64,000 bases of DNA, from the NCBI GenBank assembly GCA_900540045.1, contig UQEF01000003.1, positions 1 through 64,000 on the forward strand, in the 5' to 3' direction. Position numbers and translations under genes: made by a program. Under the pieces are notes generated by a model. It saw nothing but the letters and a program-made list of their open reading frames with translations, was not told the DNA's origin and ran no database searches. Every line of letters starts with the position of its first letter. Position 1 is the first letter of the stretch. Shown here piece by piece: positions 51,870 through 61,027 of the stretch. The DNA comes from an uncultured Eubacteriales bacterium. Lineage in GTDB: Bacteria > Bacillota > Clostridia > Christensenellales > Aristaeellaceae.

Positions 51870-53585
51870 TCAGTCCAACGTGCTGGTAGGCGCGCCACAC
51901 CTCAGGCACGGACTCAGCTCGCCCAGATGCTCGCTCAGTTCGCTGTAGGGGAAGGTGCCGGTCAGCGGCTGATATTCCTCCCCAACGCTGGGGCAGTACG
52001 GGTCCAGATGGTAGTAGCTGCCGTTATTGACGTTATAGTACAGAAGCGTGTCGCCTGCTGGCGCGGGGGTTACGGTGGTACGCGGGGTGGGGGTTGCATC
52101 CGCCACACTCAGGTTGTTGACCACGTTTTCCTCGGAGCTTTGCAGCTCGTCGTTGGTGGCGAGGGAATTCGGGTCCACATACCACTCGTCGCCCTCCTTG
52201 GTCATGATGACCATGAAGCGGTAGATGGAGGGGTCCTTGCCGTTGTTCTTGTTGATGGTGGCCGTCATGGTCACGGTACGGCTGTTGTCCTGATCCGTGC
52301 CGGAGATTTCCTCAATGGTGTATTCCTCCGGCGTGCGGTTGGCCAGCAGCATGAACAGCGCCGTGGAGGGATTTTCCTGCGCGCTGGCCCAGCTGGGCTG
52401 CACGAGACTGACCATTTCCTGAGGATTGTTGTTCTGCCATAGCGCCATGAAGGTTTCCAGGCGCCGCTCAGCCTCCGACGGGCCGGAGGGCGTAGGCGAA
52501 GGCGTGGGCGCCGGCGTTTCGGTGGCTGCGACCGCGGCGGCGCCGGCATCCGGCGCGGCGCTGGTTTGGATGGAAGCCGGCTGATTGCCCGGCGCTCCGG
52601 TGCGCAGCACGTCGCGCCCGCCCTGCATCATCATGGCGACAGTGACGATACAGAGCGCCACGTATACCATGCTCACGATCAGCCTCGTGACGGAGGAAAA
52701 CATCTGCCGGTACCACATGCCGCCCAGTCCCAGCACACACAGGCCCAGGAACACATAGCGAATCACATCCAGCGAAGAGGGCACAAACAGGCAGGGGATA
52801 AACACCAGCGGCAAAAGCCCGAAGAGGAATACGGACCACAGCCGGTCGGCGTTGAAGGGGGCGCGCTCACGCGCGGGCTGGGGCGGCGGAGTACGCAGGT
52901 TGAACATGGGCTGCTGCGCAGCGGCTCCCGCGGCCTGAGGCTGCATGGGAGCAAAGGGAGGCGGCTGCATGCCGGCAAAGGGCGCGGCCTGCGGGGGTGT
53001 CATTCCCCCCTGAGCGGCGTAACCGGGCATGGCCTGCGTCGCCGCTCCGGGCGCGCCGGACTGCATGGGAGAAAAGGCGTACATAGCGGGCTGCACCGTG
53101 GGCCGAATGGGTTGGGATTGCCCCGGCCGCACGGCCTGAGCGGAGGCGGCAGGAGGCTGGGAGGCCATCGGCGAAGGGGGCACAAAGCCCTGACTGCGCG
53201 GCGAGAAAGCCGCGGAAGAGGAGCCGAATGCGGTGTTGCCCAGCGGTGGCACGGATGCGGTGGAGCCCGGTGCAAAGCCCTGAAAAGGCGGCTGACCCGC
53301 CATGGGCTGAATGAAGCTGGGCGACGCGAAGGGAACCTGCGCCGTGCCCTGCATGGGGGCGGAGAAATAGGGCGGCATGCCTGAAAACCCACCCTGAGGG
53401 GGGACGGACTGCGCGAAGGCCTGCTGCGTCTGCGGCGAAGCGGGCGGCATGGTGGGGGCGGGCTGCGGAACCTGGGAAAAATCAGGCGTCTCCGGAGCCT
53501 GCCGCACAGGGGCTTTTTTCATAAAACCGCGCTTCTGCATCCCATAGGTCGGGGTGGAAGCGTACTTCGTGCGGTTGGCGTTCAT
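51870..53585 (-). CDS. Large Pro/Gln-rich membrane protein with C-terminal zinc-finger-like domain
   Basis: The 571-residue protein starts NANRTKYASTPTYGMQKRGF. Residues 1-240 are low-complexity (Pro, Gln, Ala, Met, Phe). Hydrophobic segments lie at about residues 250-320. A Pro/Thr linker (ETPAPTPSPTPSGPSE) leads to an outside domain with YTIEEISGTDQDNSRTVTMT. The last 60 residues hold YYHLDPYCPSV...LSPCLRCGAP, the YHxxxxC...PCxxC pattern of Ada-like metal-binding domains seen at the ends of secreted proteins. Function unknown. GGAGATG precedes the ATG. Confidence 0.75.
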   Translation of the reverse strand: MNANRTKYASTPTYGMQKRGFMKKAPVRQAPETPDFSQVPQPAPTMPPASPQTQQAFAQSVPPQGGFSGMPPYFSAPMQGTAQVPFASPSFIQPMAGQPPFQGFAPGSTASVPPLGNTAFGSSSAAFSPRSQGFVPPSPMASQPPAASAQAVRPGQSQPIRPTVQPAMYAFSPMQSGAPGAATQAMPGYAAQGGMTPPQAAPFAGMQPPPFAPMQPQAAGAAAQQPMFNLRTPPPQPARERAPFNADRLWSVFLFGLLPLVFIPCLFVPSSLDVIRYVFLGLCVLGLGGMWYRQMFSSVTRLIVSMVYVALCIVTVAMMMQGGRDVLRTGAPGNQPASIQTSAAPDAGAAAVAATETPAPTPSPTPSGPSEAERRLETFMALWQNNNPQEMVSLVQPSWASAQENPSTALFMLLANRTPEEYTIEEISGTDQDNSRTVTMTATINKNNGKDPSIYRFMVIMTKEGDEWYVDPNSLATNDELQSSEENVVNNLSVADATPTPRTTVTPAPAGDTLLYYNVNNGSYYHLDPYCPSVGEEYQPLTGTFPYSELSEHLGELSPCLRCGAPTSTLD

Positions 53586-53659
53586 GCTACATCTCCTTAG
53601 CGTGGCCATGGGTACGGGTCCAAAAAAGGCGGCGCGCGTGCGCACGCAGATTCCTTTCT

Positions 53660-53687
53660 ATTATAGCACATATTGCGCCTTTGTAAA
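53660..53687 (-). promoter_or_regulatory. Promoter of the Pro/Gln-rich protein gene
   Basis: Minus-strand TTTACA (53687-53682) and TATAAT (53665-53660), spacer 16. Confidence 0.65.
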
Positions 53688-53851
53688 CACGGCGCATCGT
53701 TTTACAAAAGAAAAGTAACACTTTTTGGAAAAATCCTGGCGGCGCCAAGCGGAAAGCGGAGCGCACAGGCCAAAAACAGGAGGGGACGCCACTTGTCCCC
53801 GGCGATAAAAACGTAACAATTCCGGCGCCTGAAATCCTTTTGGCGAATCAG

Positions 53852-53880
53852 TTGCGAAAACAGCGACAATCATGTATAAT
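53852..53880 (+). promoter_or_regulatory. Promoter of asp23-fakA-recG
   Basis: TTGCGA (53852-53857) and TATAAT (53875-53880), spacer 17. Confidence 0.7.
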
Positions 53881-53959
53881 TATGCTGATCTGTTGCGCAT
53901 TTGCGAATGGGTCAGCATTGTGGGCGGCTTGCCGCCGCGCAAGGAGGCGCAGGACAAAC

Positions 53960-54310
53960 ATGGAGTGCAAGATCAAAAATGACATAGGCACGATCTACAT
54001 CACCGAGGACGTGATGCTCAAGGTGGTCGGCTATGCCGCACTGGAGTGCTACGGCATCGTGGCCATGTCCAGCAAGCGGGCCAAGGATGGCCTGGTGGAA
54101 TGGCTGGGTCGCGAAAATCTGTCCAAGGGTGTTCAGCTCAAGCTGGTGGATGACATGCTGGATGTGGATCTGTTCATCATCGTGGAATACGGCATTTCCA
54201 TCGCCGAGGTTTGCAAGACCATCGTGGAAACGGTGCGCTACAAGCTCGAAAGCATGACGGGCGTAAAGGTGCGCCGGGTCAACATATCCGTTGAGGGCGT
54301 TCGCGTCTGA
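53960..54310 (+). CDS. Asp23/Gls24-family protein (YloU-like)
   Basis: The 116-residue protein has the Asp23 fold signature: ITEDVMLKVVGYAALECYGI and VDLFIIVEYGISIAEVCKTI, ending VRRVNISVEGVRV. In Firmicutes a YloU-type Asp23 gene precedes the DAK2-domain gene (yloV/fakA), then recG; the order is the same here. Asp23 proteins are linked to the membrane and envelope stress. AAGGAGG precedes the ATG at 53960. Confidence 0.93.
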   Translation: MECKIKNDIGTIYITEDVMLKVVGYAALECYGIVAMSSKRAKDGLVEWLGRENLSKGVQLKLVDDMLDVDLFIIVEYGISIAEVCKTIVETVRYKLESMTGVKVRRVNISVEGVRV

Positions 54311-54337
54311 TTATTAGCGTGTCAGGAGGAAAAACCT

Positions 54338-55990
54338 TTGATACAGACCAAGACGATTGACGGCGTGCTGCTGCGCGATATGGTGGTGACCGGCGCGGCC
54401 CTGCTGGAAAAAAACCGCGAAGCGGTAGATGCCCTGAACGTTTTTCCCGTGCCGGACGGCGATACGGGCACCAATATGAGCCTGACCATGGCCTCCGCTA
54501 CCAAGGAGGTCAATCAGAAGGAATACCTTAGCGCGGGTGAGGCGGCCGCCGCACTGGCCAAGGGCGCGCTGCGCGGCGCGCGGGGCAACAGCGGCGTAAT
54601 CACCTCGCAGCTGTACCGCGGTTTTGCGCGCGCCCTGGAGGGCGTGGAGCGCATCACGCCCACGCAGTTTGCCCAGGCGCTCAAGCGCGGCGCGGAGACG
54701 GCCTACAAGGCGGTCATGAAGCCCAAGGAAGGCACCATTCTCACCGTGGCCCGCGTCATCGCCGAGGAAGCGGTCAAGCAGGCCGAGCGTGCCCCGGAGG
54801 ATTATGACGCGCTGTTTGCCAACATCCTTTCCACTGGCGACACCATCCTCAAAAAGACGCAGCAGATGCTGCCCGCGCTGACCCAGGCCGGCGTGGTGGA
54901 TGCCGGCGGGCGCGGACTTCTGCTCATCTACATGGGCTATGCCGCCTGCCTGCGGGGCGAGGAAGTACCCACCGAAAAGCTGGAGCTGTCCGGAGACGGG
55001 ACCGCCTCCTTTGAAGATGACCACGACGCTATCGGCGAAATCAAGTTTGCCTATTGCACGGAGTTCCTGATCCAGAATCTGTATCCCGATATTCTGGAGG
55101 AGGACATCGATTCCTTCCGCCGCCGCCTCAACCGCATTGGCGACTGCGTGCTGGTGGTGGGCGATCTGAGCCTGGTCAAGGTGCATGTGCATACCAACGA
55201 GCCGGGCAAGGCCCTCGAATACGGCCTGAGCCTGGGCGAGCTGGTCAACCTGAAGATCGAAAACATGGTTCAGCAGCGCCGTGACAAGCAGGCGGCGGCA
55301 CAGCAGAAGGCCGAGGAGGAAGCTCCCGAGAAGGAATACGGCATGGTGGCCGTTTCGTTGGGCGATGGTTTCAACCGGATCTTTAGCGAGCTGATGGTGG
55401 ATCATGTGGTTGAGGGCGGTCAGACCATGAACCCCAGCATTGAGGATCTATCCGAGGCCATTGAAAAAACGCACGCCAAAACGGTTTTCGTGCTGCCCAA
55501 CAATGGAAACGTCATCCTGGCGGCCCAGCAGGCGGCTGAGCTGTGCGAGGATAAGCGCGTGCTGGTGGTGCCCACCAAGAATGTGGCCATGGGCATCGCG
55601 GCTGCCGTGGCATTCCAGCCCGAACAGACTCCCGAGGAAAACGCCGCTCATATGAACGAGGCCGCTCAGCGCGTGCGGACCGCCACCGTGACCTACGCCG
55701 TGCGCGACAGCGAGCTGGATAACCTGCATATCCACGAGGGCGACATTATCGGCCTCTACAACGGCCAGATCCACACCGTGGGCAGCAACGTACAGGATGT
55801 GACGCGCGACCTGATGCGTGAGATCGTCACCGAGGACGATGAACTCATCACCGTCTATTACGGCAAGGACACCGCCGAGGCCGACGCGAAGGCGCTGACC
55901 GATGAGCTGGCCCAGATGTACGGCGACTGCGACGTCGAAATGCAGCCGGGCGGACAGCCGCTTTACTACTATCTGGTATCTGTGGAGTGA
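54338..55990 (+). CDS. fakA: Fatty acid kinase catalytic subunit FakA (YloV/DAK2 family)
   Basis: FakA phosphorylates fatty acids held by FakB (DegV) proteins so they can enter phospholipids. The 550-residue protein has the DhaL-type kinase domain with LNVFPVPDGDTGTNMSLTM and ALRGARGNSGVITSQ. The middle domain has VKVHVHTNEPGKALEYG and the C-terminal part KTVFVLPNNGNVILAAQ. It starts with TTG 54338, with AGGAGG eight bases upstream. No fakB lies adjacent. Confidence 0.93.
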   Translation: MIQTKTIDGVLLRDMVVTGAALLEKNREAVDALNVFPVPDGDTGTNMSLTMASATKEVNQKEYLSAGEAAAALAKGALRGARGNSGVITSQLYRGFARALEGVERITPTQFAQALKRGAETAYKAVMKPKEGTILTVARVIAEEAVKQAERAPEDYDALFANILSTGDTILKKTQQMLPALTQAGVVDAGGRGLLLIYMGYAACLRGEEVPTEKLELSGDGTASFEDDHDAIGEIKFAYCTEFLIQNLYPDILEEDIDSFRRRLNRIGDCVLVVGDLSLVKVHVHTNEPGKALEYGLSLGELVNLKIENMVQQRRDKQAAAQQKAEEEAPEKEYGMVAVSLGDGFNRIFSELMVDHVVEGGQTMNPSIEDLSEAIEKTHAKTVFVLPNNGNVILAAQQAAELCEDKRVLVVPTKNVAMGIAAAVAFQPEQTPEENAAHMNEAAQRVRTATVTYAVRDSELDNLHIHEGDIIGLYNGQIHTVGSNVQDVTRDLMREIVTEDDELITVYYGKDTAEADAKALTDELAQMYGDCDVEMQPGGQPLYYYLVSVE

Positions 55991-55992
55991 AC

Positions 55993-58005
55993 ATGCAGCT
56001 GACCGATCTCAAGGGCATCGGAAAAACCAGACTGGAAGCCTTACACGCAGCGGGCATCTGCTCGTTGCGTGATCTTTTATACGCCTTTCCCGTGCGTTAC
56101 CGGGACCTGAGCAGCCCCACCACCGTCAGGCAGGCGCAGCCGGGTGAGTCCGTCTGCCTGCTGCTCAGCCGCCGCGGCGAGGCGAAGCTGTCTCGTCACG
56201 GCAAGCTCAGCCGCGTGACCTGCACCTTTGCCGATGAAACGGGTCAGATTTCCGCCTGCTGGTTCAACCAGCCCTGGATGCGCGAGCATCTTAACGCCGG
56301 CACGCGCTTCATGCTGTATGGCCGGATGGAGGCTTGCGGCGCGGGCAAGCGGATGACGAATCCTTCCCTGGAAAAGGAGCTCGGCGTGGTGCCCGTCTAC
56401 CGGGCGATACCGGGCGTGCCGCAGCGGTTGCACCAGGCGGCCGTGCGCCAGGCGTTGGAAGCCGCGGAGCAGGCATGCCCCGAAACGCTGCCTGAGCGCC
56501 TGCTTGAGCGCTTTGGCCTGTGGCCTTGCGCCCGCGCCCTGCGCGCCGCTCATGAACCGGCCTCCCTGCAGGAGGCCGCACAGGCGCAGCGGCGTTTTGC
56601 CTTTGAGGACATGCTCCTGTATCAGGCTGCGGTGCGACTGATGCGCGACGGACGCGGCCCAGGCCCCTGCCTGGCGACGCCCGCGGGCGCGGCGGAGGCT
56701 TTCTGGGAAGCCATGCCTTTTGCGCCCACCGGCGCGCAGCGGCGCACGCTTGGGGAAATCGCCCGCGATCTGGCCACCCCGCATGCCATGGCGCGCATGG
56801 TGCAGGGCGACGTGGGGAGCGGCAAGACCGCCGTGGCCATGGGCGCGATGCTGCTGTGCGCGGAGGCGGGATGGCAGGCGGCGCTCATGGCGCCCACTGA
56901 GCTGCTGGCCCGTCAGCATTATGAAGGCATGCGGCCTTTCTTTGAGGCGCAGGGCTATTCCTGCGGCCTGCTGGTGGGCGGTATGCCCGCGGCGCGGCGC
57001 CGGGAGGCGCTGGAAAGCATCGCATCAGGCGCATGGCGCGTGGTGGTGGGCACGCATGCGCTCATCAGCCGCGATGTGGTCTATCACCGCCTGGGCCTGT
57101 GCGTGACCGACGAGCAGCACCGATTCGGCGTGGCCCAGCGCACCGCTCTGCTCAACAAGGGCGGGGATGGCACGCACGCCCCGCATCTGCTGGTGATGAG
57201 CGCCACGCCCATTCCGCGTTCCCTGGCGCTGGTGCTCTACGGCGATCTGGACCTGTCCGTCATTGACGAGATGCCTCCCGGCCGCCTGCCGGTGAATACG
57301 CGCATCGTGAGCGAGAGCAAGCGCGAGGCCATGTACGGCTTTCTGCGCGACCAGCTCGACGCCGGGCGGCAGGCCTATATCGTCTGCCCGCTGGTGGAGG
57401 AGGATGACGAGGGCGACGGGGAGGACGGCCTCAAGGCCGTGAAGGCGCACGCGCAGGAACTGGCCTGCGGGCCGCTCAGGGACTTCCGCGTGGGACTGAC
57501 CTATGGCGGCCAGCCCTCGCGTGAAAAGACGGCCGCTCTGGCGGATTTTGCCGCCGGCCGCACCCAGGTGCTGGTGGCCACCACTGTCATTGAGGTGGGG
57601 GTCAACGTGCCCAACGCCACGGTAATGATCGTTGAGGATGCAGACCGGTATGGCCTGGCCCAGCTGCACCAGCTGCGGGGCCGTGTGGGTCGGGGAAGCG
57701 GGCAGAGCTGGTGCTTTCTCATGGCGCGGCCCAACGACCGCCTTCGCGCCCTGGCCGCGACAAACGACGGCTTCGAGGTGGCCCGCGCGGATCTGGAGCA
57801 GCGGGGTCCGGGCGAACTGTTGGGCGCGCGCCAGCATGGCGCGGCGGCCTCGCTGGCCGTAGGCAATTCACAGCTGCTCTATGAGGCCGCGCGCTGTGCC
57901 GAGGAGCTGTGGACCCTGTCAGAATGGGCCCCGGAGCGCGACGCGGTGGCCGGGCAGGCACGCCTGCGGCTTCAGCAGCTGGAGGAGCGCGTCTCCATCA
58001 GCTGA
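55993..58005 (+). CDS. recG: ATP-dependent DNA helicase RecG
   Basis: RecG remodels stalled replication forks and Holliday junctions. The 670-residue protein has the N-terminal wedge domain (LKGIGKTRLEALHAAGICSL, then VRYRDLS). Helicase motifs are MVQGDVGSGKTAVA (Walker A), DEQHRFGVAQR (motif II, DEQH), MSATPIPRSLAL and GRVGRGSGQS. The TRG region (ARADLEQRGPGELLGARQHG) is present. The ATG at 55993 follows GGAG and sits three bases past the fakA stop. Confidence 0.96.
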   Translation: MQLTDLKGIGKTRLEALHAAGICSLRDLLYAFPVRYRDLSSPTTVRQAQPGESVCLLLSRRGEAKLSRHGKLSRVTCTFADETGQISACWFNQPWMREHLNAGTRFMLYGRMEACGAGKRMTNPSLEKELGVVPVYRAIPGVPQRLHQAAVRQALEAAEQACPETLPERLLERFGLWPCARALRAAHEPASLQEAAQAQRRFAFEDMLLYQAAVRLMRDGRGPGPCLATPAGAAEAFWEAMPFAPTGAQRRTLGEIARDLATPHAMARMVQGDVGSGKTAVAMGAMLLCAEAGWQAALMAPTELLARQHYEGMRPFFEAQGYSCGLLVGGMPAARRREALESIASGAWRVVVGTHALISRDVVYHRLGLCVTDEQHRFGVAQRTALLNKGGDGTHAPHLLVMSATPIPRSLALVLYGDLDLSVIDEMPPGRLPVNTRIVSESKREAMYGFLRDQLDAGRQAYIVCPLVEEDDEGDGEDGLKAVKAHAQELACGPLRDFRVGLTYGGQPSREKTAALADFAAGRTQVLVATTVIEVGVNVPNATVMIVEDADRYGLAQLHQLRGRVGRGSGQSWCFLMARPNDRLRALAATNDGFEVARADLEQRGPGELLGARQHGAAASLAVGNSQLLYEAARCAEELWTLSEWAPERDAVAGQARLRLQQLEERVSIS

Positions 58006-58016
58006 AGAATCAAGAT

Positions 58017-58045
58017 TGAAAATTGGCCGAAGCGGCGGTACAATA
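58017..58045 (+). promoter_or_regulatory. Promoter of trmL
   Basis: TTGAAA (58017-58022) and TACAAT (58040-58045), spacer 17. Confidence 0.6.
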
Positions 58046-58080
58046 ATCAGGAACCAAAGCCGCAAGAGAGGACGCGACCT

Positions 58081-58596
58081 ATGCATATCGTACTTTATGA
58101 GCCGGAGATCCCCCAGAATACGGGCAACATCGCGCGCACCTGCGCGGCCACGGGCAGCATGCTGCACTTGATCGAGCCCCTGGGCTTTGAGCTGTCGGAC
58201 CGCTATCTCAAACGGGCCGGTCTGGATTACTGGCATATGATGCAGTACCGCGTATATGCGGATTTTGAGCGCTTTTTGGAGGCGTGGCCGGATGCGCGCA
58301 TGCACTTTCTGACCACGAAGGCCCCGTGCGCCTATACGGAGGCGTCGTATGGCCCGGACGACTTTCTGGTTTTTGGCTGCGAAACGCGCGGCCTGCCGGA
58401 GTCGCTGCTTTCGCGGGTGTATGACCGCTGCGTACGCATCCCCATGGCGCCGGGCGCGCGCAGCCTGAATTTAAGCAATTCCGTGGCCGTTGTCGTCTAC
58501 GAGGCGCTCAGGCAGCAGGGCTTTCCCGGCCTGGAAGCGCGGGGTAGCCTGACGGGACGCGAGGATGCCTCCGCCCCGTGGATGGATTACGTATGA
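58081..58596 (+). CDS. trmL: tRNA (cytidine/uridine-34 2'-O)-methyltransferase TrmL
   Basis: TrmL methylates the wobble base of certain tRNA-Leu species. The 171-residue SPOUT-fold protein has HIVLYEPEIPQNTGNIARTC, then LVFGCETRGLPESLL (knot) and the end motif RSLNLSNSVAVVVYEALRQQ. The length matches the family, with a short C-terminal extension. Confidence 0.95.
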   Translation: MHIVLYEPEIPQNTGNIARTCAATGSMLHLIEPLGFELSDRYLKRAGLDYWHMMQYRVYADFERFLEAWPDARMHFLTTKAPCAYTEASYGPDDFLVFGCETRGLPESLLSRVYDRCVRIPMAPGARSLNLSNSVAVVVYEALRQQGFPGLEARGSLTGREDASAPWMDYV

Positions 58597-58627
58597 CCAT
58601 TCGTTGTCACAGCAGGGAGGGATGCAT

Positions 58628-59104
58628 ATGGACAAACGCAAGCGCCGTTTCAGGCGCGGTGAGCATCAGGAAGAAGAATTGCGCCTGGACGATGTGCTGG
58701 AGCCCTATGACCAGGATGAACCGGCTGATGATGAACAAAGCGGTCAGACCTTCGCCCCTTATGAGGATGAGGCCGGGCCGCTCTATGAGCAGCAGCCGTC
58801 CTACGGAGAGCAGCAGCCGCCCTACGAACCGGCCTATGATGCGCAGGAGCCGCCCTATGAGGAAGATCAGCCGCCCTACGGCGATCCTTACGATGAGGAG
58901 TATTCCGGGTATCATGAGGCCATGGACGAGGCGATGAACCAGGCCGGCCGCTTCAAGGTGGCCATGGGTGTGTTCGACACCGTGAGCATTCTGGTGGGAA
59001 TCGGCGTGATTTTGCTGCTGGTGGCGATGCTGGTATCGCTGGTGAGCTGGCTCAGGTCGGATATCCTGCACTCCGCGCTGCTTTTGCAAAGCGGCCTGCA
59101 ATAA
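58628..59104 (+). CDS. Acidic Pro/Tyr-rich protein with C-terminal membrane segment
   Basis: The 158-residue protein starts MDKRKRRFRRGEHQEEELRL. Residues 45-110 are an acidic region with irregular repeats of QPPYE/EPPYE/QPPYG. One membrane segment follows near the C-terminus (VSILVGIGVILLLVAMLVSL). No family is recognised. It resembles a tail-anchored, disordered cytoplasmic protein. GGGAGGG lies six bases before the ATG at 58628. It sits between trmL and the UDG pair. Confidence 0.65.
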   Translation: MDKRKRRFRRGEHQEEELRLDDVLEPYDQDEPADDEQSGQTFAPYEDEAGPLYEQQPSYGEQQPPYEPAYDAQEPPYEEDQPPYGDPYDEEYSGYHEAMDEAMNQAGRFKVAMGVFDTVSILVGIGVILLLVAMLVSLVSWLRSDILHSALLLQSGLQ

Positions 59105-59127
59105 CCGCCCTTGGAGGGAAGGCTGTC

Positions 59128-59718
59128 ATGCGTATTTCATGGGAGCAGCTTAGCCACAATATTGAAAGCTGTCAGGCCTGCGGATTGGCCGCCGGGTGCC
59201 GGCGCAAGGTGCCCGGGCAGGGCGATCCGCACGCGCCGCTGATGCTGATCGGGGAAGGTCCCGGCGAGCAGGAGGACCGGCAGGGACTGGCCTTTGTGGG
59301 GCCCGCCGGGCAGCTGCTTACGCGCATGCTTGCCGCCATTTCGCTTCCGCGTGACCGCGTCTACATCTGCAACGTGGTCAAGTGCCGCCCGCCCAACAAC
59401 CGCCAGCCCACGCCGGAGGAGATGGCTGCATGCCTGCCGCACCTGCGCGGACAGGCGGCGCTGGTGCGTCCGCGGGTGATCCTGCTGCTGGGCGCCACGG
59501 CCGTGGCCGCCGTGCTGGGTCCGGACGAGCGCATCACGCGCTGCCGGGGCCGGTGGTTTGAACGCAAGGGCACGCATATCATCGCGACCTATCACCCCTC
59601 GGCGCTTCTGCGCGACCCTTCCAAGAAGCGGGCCGCGTGGGAGGACCTGCAAAGCCTGCGGCAGCGGCTCACCGAGCTTTCGCTCTATCCCGACCTTTTG
59701 AAGGAGGACAGGCCATGA
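59128..59718 (+). CDS. Family 4 uracil-DNA glycosylase (Fe-S type)
   Basis: The enzyme removes uracil from DNA. The 196-residue protein has the four cluster cysteines at Cys15, Cys18 (SCQACGL), Cys86 (VVKCRPP) and Cys102 (AACLPH), the active-site motif IGEGPGEQEDRQG and the second motif HPSALLRD. Length and cysteine spacing fit family 4 (UDGa/TmUDG type). It overlaps a second UDG-like gene by four bases. Confidence 0.93.
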   Translation: MRISWEQLSHNIESCQACGLAAGCRRKVPGQGDPHAPLMLIGEGPGEQEDRQGLAFVGPAGQLLTRMLAAISLPRDRVYICNVVKCRPPNNRQPTPEEMAACLPHLRGQAALVRPRVILLLGATAVAAVLGPDERITRCRGRWFERKGTHIIATYHPSALLRDPSKKRAAWEDLQSLRQRLTELSLYPDLLKEDRP

Positions 59719-60335
59719 ATGCCATGGACCGGTTTCGCAGGGAATGCACGGCCTTTTTTGAGGCGCTGGAGGCTGGGGCGCAAAAGCCGCTGGTCTTTGG
59801 CGATGGTCCGTCGGACGGACCGGTGCTCATGCTGGTAGGGGAGGCGCCCGGCGAACAGGAGGCGCTGGAAGGCAGGCCTTTCGTGGGCAAGGCCGGGCGG
59901 AATCTGGCCGGCTTTCTGGAGGCGCTGGGCCTGCGCCGGAGCGAGATTTATATCACCAACGTCGTCAAGGTCCGGCCCACGCGCGTAAGCCCCGCGGGCC
60001 GCGTGGTCAACCGACCGCCCAGCCATGAGGAAAAGGCGCTTTTCACCCCGTGGCTCATGCGCGAGGTCGCGGTGGTGCGCCCGCAGGCGCTGGTCACGCT
60101 GGGCAATGTGGCGCTGCAGGCCTTTGTACACGATACCATAGGACAGGCACATGGAACCTGGCGGCGAGCCGTGGTGGCTCCGCCGGAGGCGGCCGCTTTC
60201 ACACTCCCTCTGTTTGCGCTGTACCATCCCGCTTCGGTGATCTACAATCCGGCCCTGAAGGAGCGCTATGAGCAGGACCTGGCGGCGCTCGCCGCATCGC
60301 TTCGCGTACCCTCAAACGGCCCATGCGACATTTGA
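59715..60335 (+). CDS. Uracil-DNA glycosylase paralogue without Fe-S cysteines
   Basis: The 206-residue protein shares the UDG fold with its neighbour: VGEAPGEQEALEGRPFVGKA (motif A), YITNVVKVRPT and LYHPASVIYNP (motif B). The cysteines are missing: there is no N-terminal CxxC, and VVKCRPP is VVKVRPT. The N-terminus instead reads FFEALEAGAQKPLVFGDGPS. It could be an active cluster-free glycosylase with another base preference, or a partner of the first. Its start overlaps the upstream stop (ATGA). Confidence 0.88.
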   Translation: MNAMDRFRRECTAFFEALEAGAQKPLVFGDGPSDGPVLMLVGEAPGEQEALEGRPFVGKAGRNLAGFLEALGLRRSEIYITNVVKVRPTRVSPAGRVVNRPPSHEEKALFTPWLMREVAVVRPQALVTLGNVALQAFVHDTIGQAHGTWRRAVVAPPEAAAFTLPLFALYHPASVIYNPALKERYEQDLAALAASLRVPSNGPCDI

Positions 60336-60367
60336 GCGTACCATTTGCGGCCTTAAGCACACGCCGC

Positions 60368-60396
60368 ATGACAAATGATCGCCTATGTGGTAGGAT
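60368..60396 (+). promoter_or_regulatory. Weak promoter upstream of nfeD-floA
   Basis: ATGACA (60368-60373) and TAGGAT (60391-60396), spacer 17; both hexamers deviate from consensus. Confidence 0.4.
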
Positions 60397-60444
60397 AGCG
60401 TTGAAGCCGCGGGCCTGCCCGCTGGTCAAACGGGAGGGAAGAAT

Positions 60445-60957
60445 ATGTGGGAACTGCTCTTGGCAAATCTGCCCATCGTCGCCTGTTTTCTGCTGGGACT
60501 GGGCCTTTTGATCGTGGAGGTGTTCATGCCGGGCTTTGGCCTGCCGGGTATTTCGGGCATCATTCTTGAGGTGGTGACCATCGTGCTTACCTACGTGTGG
60601 CACGGCGGCTTAGCTGCGTTGGGGGTGACGCTGATCATCCTGGCGGTGGTGGGCATCGTGATATCGCTGGCACTGCGATCGGTCAACAAGGGACGCCTGT
60701 CGAAATCGCCGATCATCCTCAACGATGAGGAAAGCGCAGCGGAAGGCTATGTGGCCACACGGGATATGGAGGTTTTTCTAGGCAAGGAGGGCGTGACCAC
60801 CACGGTGCTCCGGCCTGCCGGCATGGCCGAATTTGACGGCGTGAAGCTCAATGTTGTGGCCGACGGCGAATATATTCCCAAGGATGCGCGTGTACGAGTG
60901 GACCATGTGGAAGGCGCGCGCGTGGTGGTGCGCAAGCTGCGTACCGCAGAAGAATAA
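60445..60957 (+). CDS. NfeD-family membrane protein
   Basis: The 170-residue protein has hydrophobic segments at about residues 7-27, 33-50 and 55-75 (including VEVFMPGFGLPGISGI). A C-terminal soluble OB-fold-like NfeD domain follows, with GKEGVTTTVLRPAGMAEFDG and YIPKDARVRVDHVEGARVVV. NfeD proteins pair with flotillins, and floA follows 70 bases downstream. This is the short form without the serine-protease domain. Confidence 0.92.
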   Translation: MWELLLANLPIVACFLLGLGLLIVEVFMPGFGLPGISGIILEVVTIVLTYVWHGGLAALGVTLIILAVVGIVISLALRSVNKGRLSKSPIILNDEESAAEGYVATRDMEVFLGKEGVTTTVLRPAGMAEFDGVKLNVVADGEYIPKDARVRVDHVEGARVVVRKLRTAEE

Positions 60958-61027
60958 TCATTCGCGCCCTGCACGCCCGGAGAGGGGAAGGCGGACAGGC
61001 GCGGCTAAGCAATAAGGAGGAATCATC

